DNA from: Blastococcus sp. TF02-8
GTDB taxonomy: Bacteria; Actinomycetota; Actinomycetes; Mycobacteriales; Geodermatophilaceae
NCBI RefSeq assembly: GCF_003319175.1
Contig: NZ_QOHK01000012.1
Location: 1-64,000, forward strand
DNA: 64,000 nt
Direction of reading: 5' to 3'
A model generated the notes under the pieces. It was given only the letters and a program-made list of their open reading frames with translations. It had not been told where the DNA came from and made no database searches. A program made the position numbers and the translations under genes. Shown here one piece after another: positions 54,631 to 63,055 of this stretch. Every line of letters starts with the position of its first letter. Position 1 is the first letter of the stretch.

Positions 54631-54702
54631 CGTGATCATGAAGTTCGGGGAGCAACACACCGCCGGAGCGCGGCGCGTCGCTTCCCGAACTTCATGATCA
54701 CG
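54631..54702. repeat. Long inverted repeat between deoA and an ABC ATPase gene
   Basis: Arms CGTGATCATGAAGTTCGGG (54631-54649) and its complement (54684-54702) are perfect over 19 bp and extend four more pairs with one G-U, around a 26-nt loop. It is A/T-richer than its surroundings and has no U-tract, so it looks more like a REP/MITE-like element than a plain terminator. Confidence 0.75.
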
Positions 54703-54735
54703 GTGGGCAGGGGCCGCGCTGCCAGGTCGATGGAG

Positions 54736-54741
54736 CACACT
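54736..54741 (+). promoter_or_regulatory. Candidate -10 box (CACACT) of the ABC exporter pair
   Basis: CACACT ends 8 nt before the GTG at 54750; no ribosome site is present. Confidence 0.4.
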
Positions 54742-54749
54742 GACCCCTC

Positions 54750-55658
54750 GTGCAGAGTTCTCCCGCAGCCGCCGTGGCCGCAGCCCGCCCGCAGCCCGGT
54801 GACCCGCTGGACCAGGACGCCGCGATCTCGGTCCGGGGCCTGGTCAAGCGGTACGGCGACTTCACCGCCGTCGACGGCCTCGACCTCGACATCCGGCGCG
54901 GCGAGATCTTCGCGCTCCTCGGCCCCAACGGCGCCGGCAAGACGACGACGGTCGAGATCTGCGAGGGCTACCGCCGCCGCGACGCCGGCGAGGTGCGCGT
55001 GCTGGGGGAGGACCCGGCCGAGGGCGACCGGCGCTGGAAGTCCCGTCTCGGCATCGTGCTGCAGTCCGGCGGCGGAGACAGCCAGCTGACGGTGCGGGAA
55101 CTCCTGCGCGCCCAGGCCTCGTACTACCCCGAGCCGCGGGACGCCGACGAGGTGCTCGGACTCGTGGGGCTCACCGAGAAGGCCGGCGTGCGGGCCCGTG
55201 CCCTGTCCGGCGGCCAGCGGCGCCGGCTCGACGTCGCCCTCGGCATCGTCGGGCGGCCGGAGCTGCTCTTCCTCGACGAGCCGACCACCGGCTTCGACCC
55301 CGAGGCGCGGCGCCAGTTCTGGGCGCTCATCCGGTCGCTGCGGGACCTCGGCACGACCATGCTGCTCACCACGCACTACCTGGACGAGGCCGAGGCGCTG
55401 GCCGACCGGGCCGGGGTCATCGCCCGCGGCCGGCTGGTCGAGGTGGCGGTGCCCAGCGCGCTCGGCGGCCGGGGCACCGCGCCGGCCCTCGTCAGCTGGA
55501 CCGAGCAGGGGGCCCGCCGCACGGAGGCGACGGCGACGCCGACGGCGTTCGTCCGCGAGCTGGCGACCCGCTTCCAGGGGGAGATCCCCGACCTCGCCGT
55601 GGCCCGCCCCACGCTCGAGGACGTGTACCTGCAGATGATCGGGGAGGCCGGCCGATGA
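54750..55658 (+). CDS. ABC exporter ATP-binding protein
   Basis: This 302-residue protein is an ABC ATPase of the drug/daunorubicin-resistance type. It has Walker A GPNGAGKTTT, the signature LSGGQRRRLDVALG, Walker B LLFLDEPTTGFD and the switch His in TTHYLDEAEALADR. It overlaps the permease gene by 4 nt. It interrupts the nucleoside cluster (deoA before, add after), and the substrate is unknown. The C-terminal 60 residues match the DUF4162-like tail of such ATPases. Confidence 0.93.
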   Translation: MQSSPAAAVAAARPQPGDPLDQDAAISVRGLVKRYGDFTAVDGLDLDIRRGEIFALLGPNGAGKTTTVEICEGYRRRDAGEVRVLGEDPAEGDRRWKSRLGIVLQSGGGDSQLTVRELLRAQASYYPEPRDADEVLGLVGLTEKAGVRARALSGGQRRRLDVALGIVGRPELLFLDEPTTGFDPEARRQFWALIRSLRDLGTTMLLTTHYLDEAEALADRAGVIARGRLVEVAVPSALGGRGTAPALVSWTEQGARRTEATATPTAFVRELATRFQGEIPDLAVARPTLEDVYLQMIGEAGR

Positions 55659-56485
55659 CCGCCGTGCGCCAGTCGACCGACGAGCGGGCCGCGCTCCCGT
55701 CCCTGCCGTCGGTCTACCGGTCCCGGGCGACGGTGGAGCTCAAGGAGTTCTTCCGCCAGCGCGAGTCCGTCGTCTTCACGGTCATGCTGCCGGTGCTGCT
55801 GCTGGTCGTGTTCGGCGCCGTCCTGGACTACGACCTGGGCGGTGGGGTCACCTTCACCCAGTACTTCCTGGCCGGCATCGTCGCTGCCGGCATCCTGGGC
55901 GCCAGCTTGCAGAACATGGCGATCAGCATCGCCACCGAGCGCTCCGACGGAACGCTCAAGGGCCTCGTCGGGACGCCGATGCCGCGCAGCGCCTTCTTCG
56001 TCGGCAAGGTGGTGCAGGTCCTCGCCGTCACCGTGCTCATCATCGGGGTGCTGCTCCTGATCGGGGTGGTGTTCTACGACGTCGACCTGCCCTCGGGCAG
56101 CGACTGGCTGACCTTCGCGTGGGTGACCGTCCTGGGCTCCGCGGCCTGCACGCTGCTGGGCATCAGCCTGTCGAGCCTGGCGAAGAACGGCCGGTCGGCC
56201 TCGGCGACGGTGACCCCCGTGGCGCTGGTCCTCCAGTTCATCTCCGGCGTCTTCTTCCAGTTCAGCCAGATCCCGACCTGGATGCAGACGGTGGCCTCGC
56301 TCTTCCCGCTGAAGTGGATGGCACAGGGACTGCGGTCGGTCTTCCTGCCCGACGCCCTCGCCGCGGACGAGCCGGCCGGCAGCTGGGAGCTGGGCCGGGT
56401 GGCGCTGGTCCTGGGCATCTGGTGCGTCGTGGGGCTGGTGCTGTGCGTGCGCACGTTCCGCTGGCAGGACCGCGGGAGTCGCTGA
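55655..56485 (+). CDS. ABC-2 type exporter permease
   Basis: This 276-residue protein has about six hydrophobic segments and the ABC-2 membrane pattern, including VFTVMLPVLLLVVFGAVLDY near 35-55 and PVALVLQFISGVFFQFSQIP near 185-205. It pairs with the overlapping ATPase to form an exporter, whose substrate could be a drug, lipid or peptide. No regulator gene adjoins it. The add gene follows 34 nt later behind its own -10-like box. Confidence 0.9.
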   Translation: MTAVRQSTDERAALPSLPSVYRSRATVELKEFFRQRESVVFTVMLPVLLLVVFGAVLDYDLGGGVTFTQYFLAGIVAAGILGASLQNMAISIATERSDGTLKGLVGTPMPRSAFFVGKVVQVLAVTVLIIGVLLLIGVVFYDVDLPSGSDWLTFAWVTVLGSAACTLLGISLSSLAKNGRSASATVTPVALVLQFISGVFFQFSQIPTWMQTVASLFPLKWMAQGLRSVFLPDALAADEPAGSWELGRVALVLGIWCVVGLVLCVRTFRWQDRGSR

Positions 56486-56507
56486 CGGGGACGTCGAGCG
56501 GTAGGTC

Positions 56508-56513
56508 GACAAT
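56508..56513 (+). promoter_or_regulatory. Candidate -10 box (GACAAT) of add
   Basis: GACAAT ends 6 nt before the GTG at 56520; no ribosome site lies between. Confidence 0.45.
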
Positions 56514-56519
56514 GTCCGG

Positions 56520-57581
56520 GTGCCTGCACCGCTGAACGCCGAGAACGTCCGCCGCGCCCCGAAGGTCCTCCTGCACGATCACCTGGACGGCGGCCTGCGC
56601 CCGCAGACGGTGCTCGAGCTCGCCGACGAGCTGGGCTACCGCGAGCTCCCCGCCGGTGACGCCGAGAGCCTGGGTCGCTGGTTCCGCGAGGCCGCCGACT
56701 CGGGCTCGCTCGAGTCCTACCTGGAGACGTTCGCGCACACGGTCGCCGTGATGCAGAGTCCCGAGGCGGTGCAGCGCGTCGCCCGCGAGTGCGCCCTGGA
56801 CCTCGCCGCCGACGGCGTGGTGCACGCCGAGGTGCGGATGGCACCCGAGCTGCTGACCGCCATGCCGATGGAGGCGGCCGTCGAGGCGATGCTCGACGGG
56901 TACGCGCAGGGCGCTCGCGAGGCGGGCGGCACGATCCGGGTGGGCACGCTGCTGTGCGCCATGCGGCAGGCCGACCGCTGGGAGGAGGTGGCGGCTCTCG
57001 TCGTCCGCTACCGGGACGCCGGGGTCGTCGGCTTCGACCTGGCCGGGCCGGAGGACGGTTTCCCGCCGGACCGCATCCCGGCGGCGCTCGCGCTGCTCGA
57101 CCGGGAGGGCGCGCACCGCACCGTCCATGCCGGGGAGGCGGCCGGGATCGAATCGATCCGCGCGGCCCTCGACGGCGCCCGCGCCGAGCGGTTGGGGCAC
57201 GGCGTGCGCATCGCCGACGAGCTCGCCGCCGACGGAGCCCTCGGGCCGGTGGCGCGGCGGGTGCGGGACGAGCGGATCCCCCTGGAGGTGGCGCCGTCGT
57301 CGAACGTGCAGACCGGCGCCTACCCGTCGCTGGCCGAGCACCCGGTCGACCGGCTGCACCGCGCGGGCTTCGCCGTCACGCTCAACACCGACAACCGGCT
57401 GATGAGCGGTGTCTCGATGACCAGCGAGGTCGCCGACGTGGCGACGACGTTCGGCTGGACGTGGGACGACGTGCGGGCCGTCACCGAGCGGGCGGTCGCC
57501 GGTGCCTTCCTCGCCGACGAGGAACGCCGACGCCTGCTCGAGGACGTCGTCGGTCCCGGCTACGCGGCGCTGGCGGGCTGA
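56520..57581 (+). CDS. add: Adenosine deaminase
   Basis: Add deaminates adenosine and deoxyadenosine to inosine forms. The 353-residue TIM-barrel enzyme has zinc His19 and His21 (LHDHLDGG), catalytic HAGE, the LGHG motif and the zinc Asp in LNTDN. Length is normal. It complements cdd and deoA as the purine arm of nucleoside catabolism. The MgtC-like gene begins four bases after the stop. Confidence 0.96.
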   Translation: MPAPLNAENVRRAPKVLLHDHLDGGLRPQTVLELADELGYRELPAGDAESLGRWFREAADSGSLESYLETFAHTVAVMQSPEAVQRVARECALDLAADGVVHAEVRMAPELLTAMPMEAAVEAMLDGYAQGAREAGGTIRVGTLLCAMRQADRWEEVAALVVRYRDAGVVGFDLAGPEDGFPPDRIPAALALLDREGAHRTVHAGEAAGIESIRAALDGARAERLGHGVRIADELAADGALGPVARRVRDERIPLEVAPSSNVQTGAYPSLAEHPVDRLHRAGFAVTLNTDNRLMSGVSMTSEVADVATTFGWTWDDVRAVTERAVAGAFLADEERRRLLEDVVGPGYAALAG

Positions 57582-57585
57582 CGAC

Positions 57586-58287
57586 GTGGACGTGCTGCTC
57601 GCCGAGCCCACCGGCCAGACCCTGGAGCAGGTCGGGCACCTCGGCATCGCCTTCGTGCTCTCCGCGCTCATGGGCCTGGAGCGCGAGCTGCGGCAGAAGG
57701 CGGCGGGACTGCGGACGCTGACGATCGTCGGTTTCGCCTCGGCGCTGTTCATGGTGATCAGCGAGGCGGAGTTCGGCGACTCGCGCGTCGCCGCCCAGGT
57801 GGTCTCCGGCCTGGGCTTCATCGGCGGTGGCCTGATCTTCGTGCGCCGCGACGCCGTCCGGGGTCTCACGACGGCGGCCGTCGTCTGGCTCACCGCGGCG
57901 ATCGGCATGGCCGCGGGCGCGGGGCTGTGGATGTTCGCGGTCGTCGCCGTGGCGGCGCACTTCGTCGTCTCCTACGGCTTCACGCCGCTCGCGCGGCGGT
58001 TGACCGGCCGCGTCGAGCGGGTGCACGCCCTGGTGCTGACCTACCGCGACGGCGAGGGCGTCCTGCGGCGGGCACTGGCGGAGTGCACGCAGCGGGGCTT
58101 CCGGGTGCGCGACATCGCCACGACCGCCGAGGACCTCGGCGGCCCGGCCGCACCGGGTGGGCGGCAGGCGACCGTGCGGATCTCGGTGGAGGGCACCGGC
58201 TCGCCCACCGAGCTGGCCGCGTGGCTGTCCGACATCGACGGCGTCCTGGCGATCACCGCCGGGGCGTCGGACGAACAGGCGGACTGA
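57586..58287 (+). CDS. MgtC/SapB family membrane protein
   Basis: This 233-residue protein has an N-terminal MgtC membrane domain (about 1-140, five hydrophobic segments) with the family-typical ALMGLERELRQKAAGLRT and VSGLGFIGGGLIF, then a soluble ACT-like C-terminal domain (about 145-230). MgtC proteins help survival in low magnesium and modulate the F-type ATPase in some pathogens. The GTG at 57586 is used; one at 57592 is possible. It lies right after add but no functional link is evident. Confidence 0.88.
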   Translation: MDVLLAEPTGQTLEQVGHLGIAFVLSALMGLERELRQKAAGLRTLTIVGFASALFMVISEAEFGDSRVAAQVVSGLGFIGGGLIFVRRDAVRGLTTAAVVWLTAAIGMAAGAGLWMFAVVAVAAHFVVSYGFTPLARRLTGRVERVHALVLTYRDGEGVLRRALAECTQRGFRVRDIATTAEDLGGPAAPGGRQATVRISVEGTGSPTELAAWLSDIDGVLAITAGASDEQAD

Positions 58288-58358
58288 CCGGCCCGTTCGC
58301 GACCGCGGGTGGGGGCCGTCACCCCCGATCGCGGGAACAGCCCGGGGATCGCCGCTGC

Positions 58359-58364
58359 TACCCT
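58359..58364 (+). promoter_or_regulatory. Candidate -10 box (TACCCT) of the DEAD-box helicase gene
   Basis: TACCCT is the same hexamer as upstream of tsaB and lpdA. No start codon lies 6-9 nt downstream, so this would produce a long leader of about 165 nt. Confidence 0.45.
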
Positions 58365-58390
58365 CGGTGTACCGGCACATCGGCCGGTCA

Positions 58391-58537
58391 TCCTCCCGGA
58401 CGGTCCGTCCGGGCACGAGCGCATCCGTGCCGATCCGGCGCCGTTCCCGGCGTGGTGGATCGCCGGTCCGGCAGCCCTCCGGCTTCCGCGCCTTCTCACG
58501 GGACGCGCTCCGAGCTGTATCGGAGTCCCACCCCCGC
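58391..58537 (+). promoter_or_regulatory. Structured 5' leader of the DEAD-box helicase gene
   Basis: A perfect hairpin (CCCGGACGG-T-CCGTCCGGG type, about 58395-58413) is followed by a second at 58500-58529 in which CTCCGA (58508-58513) pairs with TCGGAG (58520-58525). GGAG there is the only Shine-Dalgarno-like sequence before the ATG, so the structure could hide the ribosome site. Confidence 0.45.
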
Positions 58538-59992
58538 ATGACCTCGCTCCACCCTGCGTCGGCTGCCGACGTTCCCCAGAACACCGTCATCGAGAACATC
58601 GCCGAGGAGACGCCCTCGGGCCCGACCTTCGGTCAGCTGGGCCTGCCCCAGCAGCTCGTGACCGCCCTCGAGCGGCGCGGGATCCACCGCCCGTTCGCCA
58701 TCCAGACCTCCGCGCTGCCCGACGCCCTCGCCGGGCGCGACGTGCTCGGCAAGGCCGCCACCGGCTCGGGCAAGACGCTCGCCTTCGGCCTGCCGCTGCT
58801 CGCCCGCATCGGCGCCGAGGTCAAGCAGGGCCGGCGTGCCCCGCGCGGTCTGGTCCTCGTGCCGACCCGCGAGCTGGCCCAGCAGGTGCACGACAACCTG
58901 GCCCCGCTCGGGCAGGCCACCGGCGTGCACCTGGCCACCGTCTACGGCGGCGCCCCCATGTACCGCCAGATCCAGCAGCTCCGCCGTGGCGTCGACGTCA
59001 TCATCGCCACCCCGGGTCGGCTGCAGGACCTGATCAGCCAGGGCGAGGCCACCCTCGCCGAGGTGGTCGTCACCGTGCTGGACGAGGCGGACTTCATGGC
59101 CGACCTGGGCTTCCTCCCGGTCGTCAAGGAGCTGCTCGACCAGACCGCACCCGACGCGCAGCGGCTGCTGTTCTCCGCGACGCTGGACGGCGAGGTCGAC
59201 GCCCTCGTCCGCCGCTACCTCAAGGACCCGGCCCGGCACGAGGTCAAGCGCCCCGGTGACGACGCCCCGCCGGCCGAGCACCTCGCCTTCAGCCTCGCCT
59301 TCCGCGACAAGCTGCAGGTGGCCACGGAGCTGGCGGGCCGACCCGGCCGCACGATCATCTTCGCCCGCACGCAGCTGGGCGTGGACCGGCTGGCCGAGAA
59401 CCTCAAGGCGGCCGGCATCAAGGCCGAGGCGATCCACGGCGGTCTGCCGCAGTCCGCGCGCCGGCGTGCGCTCGAGGAGTTCACCGACGCCCGGTCGCCG
59501 GTGCTCGTGGCCACGGACGTCGCCGCCCGCGGCATCCACGTCGACGACGTCTCGCTGGTGCTGCACTACGACCCGCCCGCCGACGCCAAGACCTACCTGC
59601 ACCGCTCCGGCCGCACGGCCCGCGCGGGTGCCGCCGGTGTCGTGGTCTCGCTGCTCCTGCCCGACCAGGTCGGCCAGTCCAAGCGCCGGTTCCGCACCGC
59701 CAAGGTGGACCCGCGGGTCGACCGCATCCGGCCCAGCGACCAGGCCATCCTGGACCTGGTGGCCTCCGGCGTGCCGGTGGAGCCCAAGGAGCGCACCCAG
59801 CGCGACATGCGCCGTGGCGGTGGCGGCCCGGGTGGCCGTCCGCGTCGCGACGGTGACCGTCCCGGCGGTTCCCGTGGTGGCCCCCGTCGGTCCTACGGCG
59901 ACCGCACCCGCTCCGGCGGTGGCGAGCGCTCCGGCCGGCCCGGTGGCGGTGAGCGCCGCTACGGCGGGGACCGCCCGGCCCGCCAGGGCTAG
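58538..59992 (+). CDS. DEAD-box ATP-dependent RNA helicase
   Basis: This 484-residue RNA helicase has the Q motif (FGQLGLPQQL, PFAIQTSAL), Walker A ATGSGKT (74-80), PTRELAQQV, the DEAD box at 182-185, SAT at 213-215 and the C-terminal HRSGRTARAG. The last roughly 75 residues form an Arg/Gly-rich RGG-like tail that should bind RNA. Such helicases act in ribosome assembly, RNA decay and cold adaptation. The ATG at 58538 begins the only conserved protein. The long structured leader suggests post-transcriptional control. Confidence 0.95.
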   Translation: MTSLHPASAADVPQNTVIENIAEETPSGPTFGQLGLPQQLVTALERRGIHRPFAIQTSALPDALAGRDVLGKAATGSGKTLAFGLPLLARIGAEVKQGRRAPRGLVLVPTRELAQQVHDNLAPLGQATGVHLATVYGGAPMYRQIQQLRRGVDVIIATPGRLQDLISQGEATLAEVVVTVLDEADFMADLGFLPVVKELLDQTAPDAQRLLFSATLDGEVDALVRRYLKDPARHEVKRPGDDAPPAEHLAFSLAFRDKLQVATELAGRPGRTIIFARTQLGVDRLAENLKAAGIKAEAIHGGLPQSARRRALEEFTDARSPVLVATDVAARGIHVDDVSLVLHYDPPADAKTYLHRSGRTARAGAAGVVVSLLLPDQVGQSKRRFRTAKVDPRVDRIRPSDQAILDLVASGVPVEPKERTQRDMRRGGGGPGGRPRRDGDRPGGSRGGPRRSYGDRTRSGGGERSGRPGGGERRYGGDRPARQG

Positions 59993-60005
59993 GCAGGAAC
60001 GACAC

Positions 60006-60049
60006 ACGACGGCGGCCCGTCCCGGATTCCCGGGGCGGGCCGCCGTCGT
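60006..60049. terminator. Terminator after the DEAD-box helicase gene
   Basis: ACGACGGCGGCCCG (60006-60019) pairs perfectly with CGGGCCGCCGTCGT (60036-60049), with an inner CCCGG/CCGGG stem. It ends with CGGTGAG, without a U-tract. Confidence 0.8.
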
Positions 60050-60065
60050 CGGTGAGCCGCAGTCC

Positions 60066-60108
60066 GGCCCCCTTGCAGGGGCCCGCCCCGGGCATGCGAG
60101 GCGGGCCT
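60066..60108. repeat. Intergenic hairpin repeat, family 1 (diverged, reverse copy)
   Basis: GGCCCCCTTGCAGGGGCCC (60066-60084) differs at two positions from the reverse complement of 38507-38525, and CATGCGAG follows where the other copies have CGTGCGAG. GGCCCGCC (60080-60087) pairs with GGCGGGCC (60100-60107), so it may also terminate the convergent gene at 60112. Confidence 0.55.
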
Positions 60109-60111
60109 TCC

Positions 60112-61500
60112 TCAGCTGCGGAAGACCAGCGCCCCGCTGACGGCGGTGACGACCTCGTCCCACGCGGGGCGCAGCGTCGCCGCGTCACCGGCGGTGAGGG
60201 TCGACCCCGGTTCGCGGTCGGCGCGGGCCACGGCCCGGCCCAGCGGAGCCGACGGTGAGAGCAGCTGCTCGACCTGGGTCAGGCCGGCGTACTCGGCCAG
60301 GTCCCGCACGCCCTCCACCGGCTGCGCGAGGGCCTGGTGGGTGACCAGCCCGGCCGCGCCGTCGGCCACCTCCCCGAGGACCTCGGAGAGCTCGGTCAGG
60401 TCGTAGCGGTCCTGGTCGGCGGGCAGCGGCGGTGTGTCGGTGTCGGCGACCTCGGGCCAGGAGGCGATCTCGCTGAGGTCGTGCTGCTCGCTGCCGCCGA
60501 TGTAGCGGGCGAGGTCGGCCGGGGTGTCGAAGAGGAACACCTCGCCGTCGCGGCCCAGGAAGCGGGCGACGTCGTCGACGTAGCAGCGCAGGGTGAGCCC
60601 GGCGCCCTCGGGGACGACGACCTCGACCGGCAGGATCCCCACGGCCTCCCAGAACTCCGCAGCCGCGGCGACCTCGGCGGGGGAGGCGGTGAGCTTGCTG
60701 CCGCGGGCGATGGTGCTGACCCCGGCGGCGGATGCCTCGGCGGTCCCGGCGGCCACCTCGGCGGGCGCCTCCTCCTCGTCCTCCGGCTGCTCCTCGGCCT
60801 CGGCGGCCGACGGGTAGCCGTCGGGGGAGACGGTGCCGCCACCGCTCCAGTCGAAGTGCTCGGCCAGCTCCTCGACGACGTCCTCCCAGAGGTCGTCCAG
60901 GATGCCGCCGACGCCGATCCACGCGTCCTCGCCGGACCGTCCGACGAAGGCCTCGACGCCGAGGCCCAGGGAGCCGATCTCCGGCTTGGCGACCAGCTCG
61001 GCGACCGCCTCGAACTCGGTCTCGTCGTCGCCGAGGTCCGCGCCGAGGTCGTCGTCCTCGTCGTCGGTGGTGTCGAGGCACTCCGCCAGCCGCCCGACGA
61101 TGTCGATCGTGGCGGCCAGCTCGTCGACCGCCCAGCGGTCGGGGTTCTCCGCGGCGATGTCGTAGACGCCGTCGAGGTCGAAACGGTGGTCCTCGTCCGG
61201 CGTCAGGTCGGCGGCGCCCAGGCCCGCGACGACCGGCCACACGGGGTGGTCGGAGAGGTCGTGGTCGGTGCGGCTGCGGCAGAAGGCGGCCAGCGCGGCG
61301 GGGGAGGGGAAGAGGTGGACGACGGCGCGGGAGGTGGGGCTCTCCGGGTCGTCGTCGTTGATGTCGGGTCGCACCTCGACGGTCGTGCCGAGGAACGCCT
61401 GCCACTCCTCGCCGTCCTCCTCCCACGGCGGCGCCCACAGGGTGTACCCCGTGCGGTCGTCGAGGGTGAGGGCGATCGGGACGATGCTCGGCCTGGCCAC
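60112..61500 (-). CDS. Acidic protein with internally duplicated domain, function unknown
   Basis: This 462-residue protein is strongly acidic in the middle (DDEDDDLGADLGDDE near 140) and has no signal or membrane segment. The region from FLG through VHLFPSPAALAAFCRSRTDH to DEDHRFDL (about 36-110) recurs as FLG, VFLFDTPADLARYIGG, HDLSEIASWPEVAD and QDRYDLTEL (about 300-370), so two copies of one domain flank a Glu/Ala-rich linker. Such proteins exist in other actinobacteria without known role. The GTG at 61500 is used. Confidence 0.8.
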   Translation of the reverse strand: MARPSIVPIALTLDDRTGYTLWAPPWEEDGEEWQAFLGTTVEVRPDINDDDPESPTSRAVVHLFPSPAALAAFCRSRTDHDLSDHPVWPVVAGLGAADLTPDEDHRFDLDGVYDIAAENPDRWAVDELAATIDIVGRLAECLDTTDDEDDDLGADLGDDETEFEAVAELVAKPEIGSLGLGVEAFVGRSGEDAWIGVGGILDDLWEDVVEELAEHFDWSGGGTVSPDGYPSAAEAEEQPEDEEEAPAEVAAGTAEASAAGVSTIARGSKLTASPAEVAAAAEFWEAVGILPVEVVVPEGAGLTLRCYVDDVARFLGRDGEVFLFDTPADLARYIGGSEQHDLSEIASWPEVADTDTPPLPADQDRYDLTELSEVLGEVADGAAGLVTHQALAQPVEGVRDLAEYAGLTQVEQLLSPSAPLGRAVARADREPGSTLTAGDAATLRPAWDEVVTAVSGALVFRS

Positions 61501-61550
61501 CCGCCCATCCTGCCCTGTCGACCTGACAGCGCATCCCCGGGGCAGGAACG

Positions 61551-61588
61551 GCCACCGGCCCGGACCCGAGCGGGTCCGGACCGGTGGC
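61551..61588. terminator. Terminator downstream of lpdA
   Basis: GCCACCGG-C-CCGGACCC-type arms pair over about 16 bp with one C-A mismatch (61551-61567 with 61572-61588) and a GAGC loop. It ends seven bases before the lpdA stop, reading from the minus strand. Confidence 0.75.
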
Positions 61589-61594
61589 GCGGCG

Positions 61595-62998
61595 TCAGAG
61601 GTTGATCATGTGGCCGGCGAGGCCGTGGATCGCCTCCTGCAGGCCCTCGCTCAGCGTGGGGTGGGCGTGCACGTTGCGTGCCAGCTCGGTGGCGGTGAGG
61701 TCCCACTTCTGCGCGAGGGTGAGCTCGGGGAGCAGCTCGGTGACCTCGGGGCCGACCAGGTGCCCGCCGAGCAGCTCGCCGTAGGTCTCGTCGGCGATCA
61801 GCTTGACGAAGCCGGTGGGCTCGGCGAGCCCGTGCGCCTTGCCGTTGGCGGTGAAGGGGAAGGAGGAGACCTTGACCTTCCAGCCCTTCTCGTCGGCCAG
61901 CTCCCGGGCCTGCTTCTCGGTGTAGCCGAAGCTGGCGACCTGCGGGGAGCAGAAGGTGGCCCGCGGCATCATCACGTAGTCCAGCTCCATCGTCTCCGCG
62001 CCGGCCAGGGTCTCGGCGGCGACGACGCCCTGCGCCTCGGCGACGTGGGCGAGCATGAGCTTGGCGGTGACGTCGCCGATCGCGTACACGTGCGGCACGT
62101 TGGTGCGCATCCGGTCGTCGATGGCGATCGCACCGCGGTCGGTGAGCTCGACGCCCAGCTTGTCCAGGCCGTAGCCCTCGGTCCGAGGCGCGAAGCCGAT
62201 CGCCTGCATGACCTTGTCGGCGGTCAGCTCGCGGGTGCCCTTGGCGTCGGAGACGGTGACGGTGACCTGGTCGCCGGAGTCGTCGATCTTCTCCACCTTG
62301 GTGGAGGTCAGGACGTCGACGCCGAGCTTCCGGTAGGCCTTGGCGAGCTCCTTGGAGACCGCCTCGTCCTCCAGCGGCAGCACCCGGTCGGCGAACTCGA
62401 CGATGGTGACCTGGACGCCGAAGTTGCGGAGCACGAAGGCGAACTCGACGCCGATCGCGCCGGCGCCGGCGATGATGATGCTCTTCGGCAGGTCGCGGGT
62501 GGTGATCTGCTCCTCGTAGGTGACCACGCGCTCGGAGAGCTCGGTGCCGGGGAGCAGCCGGGTCCTGGCACCCGGGGCCAGGATCGCCGAGTCGAAGGTG
62601 ACGGTCTCCTCGCCGCCGCCGTTCAGCGCCACCTGCAGCGTGTGCGGGTCGGTGAACGTGCCCCAGCCGTCGAACTCGGTGATCTTGTTCTTCTTCATCA
62701 GGAAGTGCACGCCCTTGACCCGGCCGTCGGCGACCGAGCGGCTGCGGTCGAAGGCGGCGCCGAAGTCGAAGGAGACGTCACCGGAGATGCCGAAGGTCTT
62801 GGCCTCGTCGCGGACGAGGTGGGCGAGCTCGGCGTTGCGCAGGAGCGCCTTGGAGGGGATGCAGCCCACGTTGAGGCAGACCCCGCCCCAGTACTTGGAC
62901 TCGACCACGGCAACGCTCTTGCCGAGTTGTGCGGCGCGGATGGCGGCGACGTACCCACCAGGGCCGGCACCGAGGACGACGACGTCGAAATGAGGCAC
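61595..62998 (-). CDS. lpdA: Dihydrolipoamide dehydrogenase
   Basis: LpdA is the E3 flavoprotein of the pyruvate and 2-oxoglutarate dehydrogenase complexes. The 467-residue protein has the [13 protein letters not shown] start, redox Cys41 and Cys46 ([13 protein letters not shown]), an NAD site [10 protein letters not shown] and the catalytic His446-Pro with Glu451 near the C-terminus (HAHPTLSE). Length is standard. TACCCT (plus-strand AGGGTA, 63005-63010) ends 6 nt before its GTG, again a leaderless layout. Confidence 0.97.
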   Translation of the reverse strand: MPHFDVVVLGAGPGGYVAAIRAAQLGKSVAVVESKYWGGVCLNVGCIPSKALLRNAELAHLVRDEAKTFGISGDVSFDFGAAFDRSRSVADGRVKGVHFLMKKNKITEFDGWGTFTDPHTLQVALNGGGEETVTFDSAILAPGARTRLLPGTELSERVVTYEEQITTRDLPKSIIIAGAGAIGVEFAFVLRNFGVQVTIVEFADRVLPLEDEAVSKELAKAYRKLGVDVLTSTKVEKIDDSGDQVTVTVSDAKGTRELTADKVMQAIGFAPRTEGYGLDKLGVELTDRGAIAIDDRMRTNVPHVYAIGDVTAKLMLAHVAEAQGVVAAETLAGAETMELDYVMMPRATFCSPQVASFGYTEKQARELADEKGWKVKVSSFPFTANGKAHGLAEPTGFVKLIADETYGELLGGHLVGPEVTELLPELTLAQKWDLTATELARNVHAHPTLSEGLQEAIHGLAGHMINL

Positions 62999-63004
62999 GT
63001 ACCG

Positions 63005-63010
63005 AGGGTA
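63005..63010 (-). promoter_or_regulatory. Candidate -10 box (TACCCT) of lpdA
   Basis: On the minus strand TACCCT is followed by CGGTAC and then the GTG start at 62998. Confidence 0.5.
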
Positions 63011-63018
63011 GTGCGACG

Positions 63019-63052
63019 ACGGCCGGTGACCCCCGAGGAGGTCACCGGCCGT
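63019..63052 (-). terminator. Terminator after the aldehyde dehydrogenase genes
   Basis: ACGGCCGGTGACC (63019-63031) pairs perfectly with GGTCACCGGCCGT (63040-63052). It lies just after the short aldehyde dehydrogenase gene and upstream of the lpdA -10 box. Confidence 0.8.
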
Positions 63053-63055
63053 TCG

